Below are positions 14,679-14,733 of a DNA stretch of 14,733 nucleotides, one piece after another. The notes beneath the pieces were generated by a model. It worked only from the letters and a program-made list of their open reading frames with translations. It was not told the origin of the DNA and made no database searches. The stretch spans positions 1 to 14,733 of the forward strand of contig JAUXIU010000007.1 in assembly GCA_030620895.1 (NCBI GenBank), read 5' to 3'. The first letter of the stretch is position 1; each line of letters starts with the position of its first letter. The position numbers and the translations under genes are program-made. This stretch comes from Deltaproteobacteria bacterium (lineage in GTDB: Bacteria; Desulfobacterota; GWC2-55-46; S146-70; JAUXIU01).

Positions 14679-14733
14679 TTGGCAAGGATAGCGGGCATTG
14701 ACTTACCAAAAAATAAGGTCGTTAAGGTTGCAC
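14679..14733 (+). CDS. rpsM: 30S ribosomal protein S13, partial (5' end)
   Basis: Only the first 18 codons are in the window, reading MARIAGIDLPKNKVVKVA, the characteristic S13 N-terminus. S13 lies in the 30S head and contacts P-site tRNA and the 50S bridge. The start is TTG at 14679, with a strong AAAGGAGGA (14665-14673) six bases before it. It opens the alpha-type block after rpmJ, which in most bacteria continues with rpsK, rpsD, rpoA and rplQ; the rest lies beyond the window. Confidence 0.95.
   Translation, partial: MARIAGIDLPKNKVVKVA

Overview
This window is a bacterial ribosomal-protein supercluster, all on the + strand and mostly in the textbook S10-spc-alpha order. The order is tRNA-Thr, tuf, rpsJ, rplC, rplD, rplW, rplB, rpsS, rplV, rpsC, rplP, rpmC, rpsQ, rplN, rplX, rplE, rpsN, rpsH, rplF, rplR, rpsE, rpmD, rplO, secY, adk, map, infA, rpmJ and the first codons of rpsM (cut by the window end). 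Base composition is moderately AT-rich. Even highly expressed genes use many ATA (Ile) and AGA/AGG (Arg) codons, and seven of the 28 genes start with TTG or GTG. The zinc-ligand forms of S14, L24, L36 and adenylate kinase are present. The organism is certainly a bacterium. The EF-Tu, S3 and codon pattern would suit an anammox-type planctomycete (Brocadiales), but that is a weak guess from memory and other mesophilic or thermophilic phyla are possible.

Region by region: 1-176 holds no gene but a series of nested palindromes. 177-253 is tRNA-Thr(GGU), followed by tuf, an arrangement that joins the usual 'tRNA-Thr-tuf' and 'tuf-rpsJ' contexts. 1612-7299 is the S10-type block through rplN. 7434-12712 is the spc block through secY. 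12722-14474 is adk-map-infA-rpmJ, and 14679 onward opens the alpha block with rpsM. Within blocks the genes overlap by 1-4 bases or sit a few bases apart, as expected for translational coupling. They supply ribosomal proteins, the elongation factor, initiation factor 1, the SecY channel, adenylate kinase for nucleotide balance, and the aminopeptidase that trims new N-termini.

What is not ordinary is the repeat load. (1) The rplC product (L3) carries a C-terminal tail of exactly seven 13-residue repeats (39-bp units) ending at the stop codon. (2) Five intergenic gaps are expanded to 134-238 bp, and each contains repeat or palindromic DNA: a heptad-periodic block after rplC, a 20-bp periodic block and hairpin after rplN, a terminal-inverted-repeat element after rplE, a MITE-like element with two strong internal hairpins after rplR, and another heptad block plus a deleted copy of the rplE-side element before rpsM. 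No new enzymatic or defence system was seen. The candidates for novelty are the L3 tail and the repeat family invading intercistronic gaps of an essential operon.
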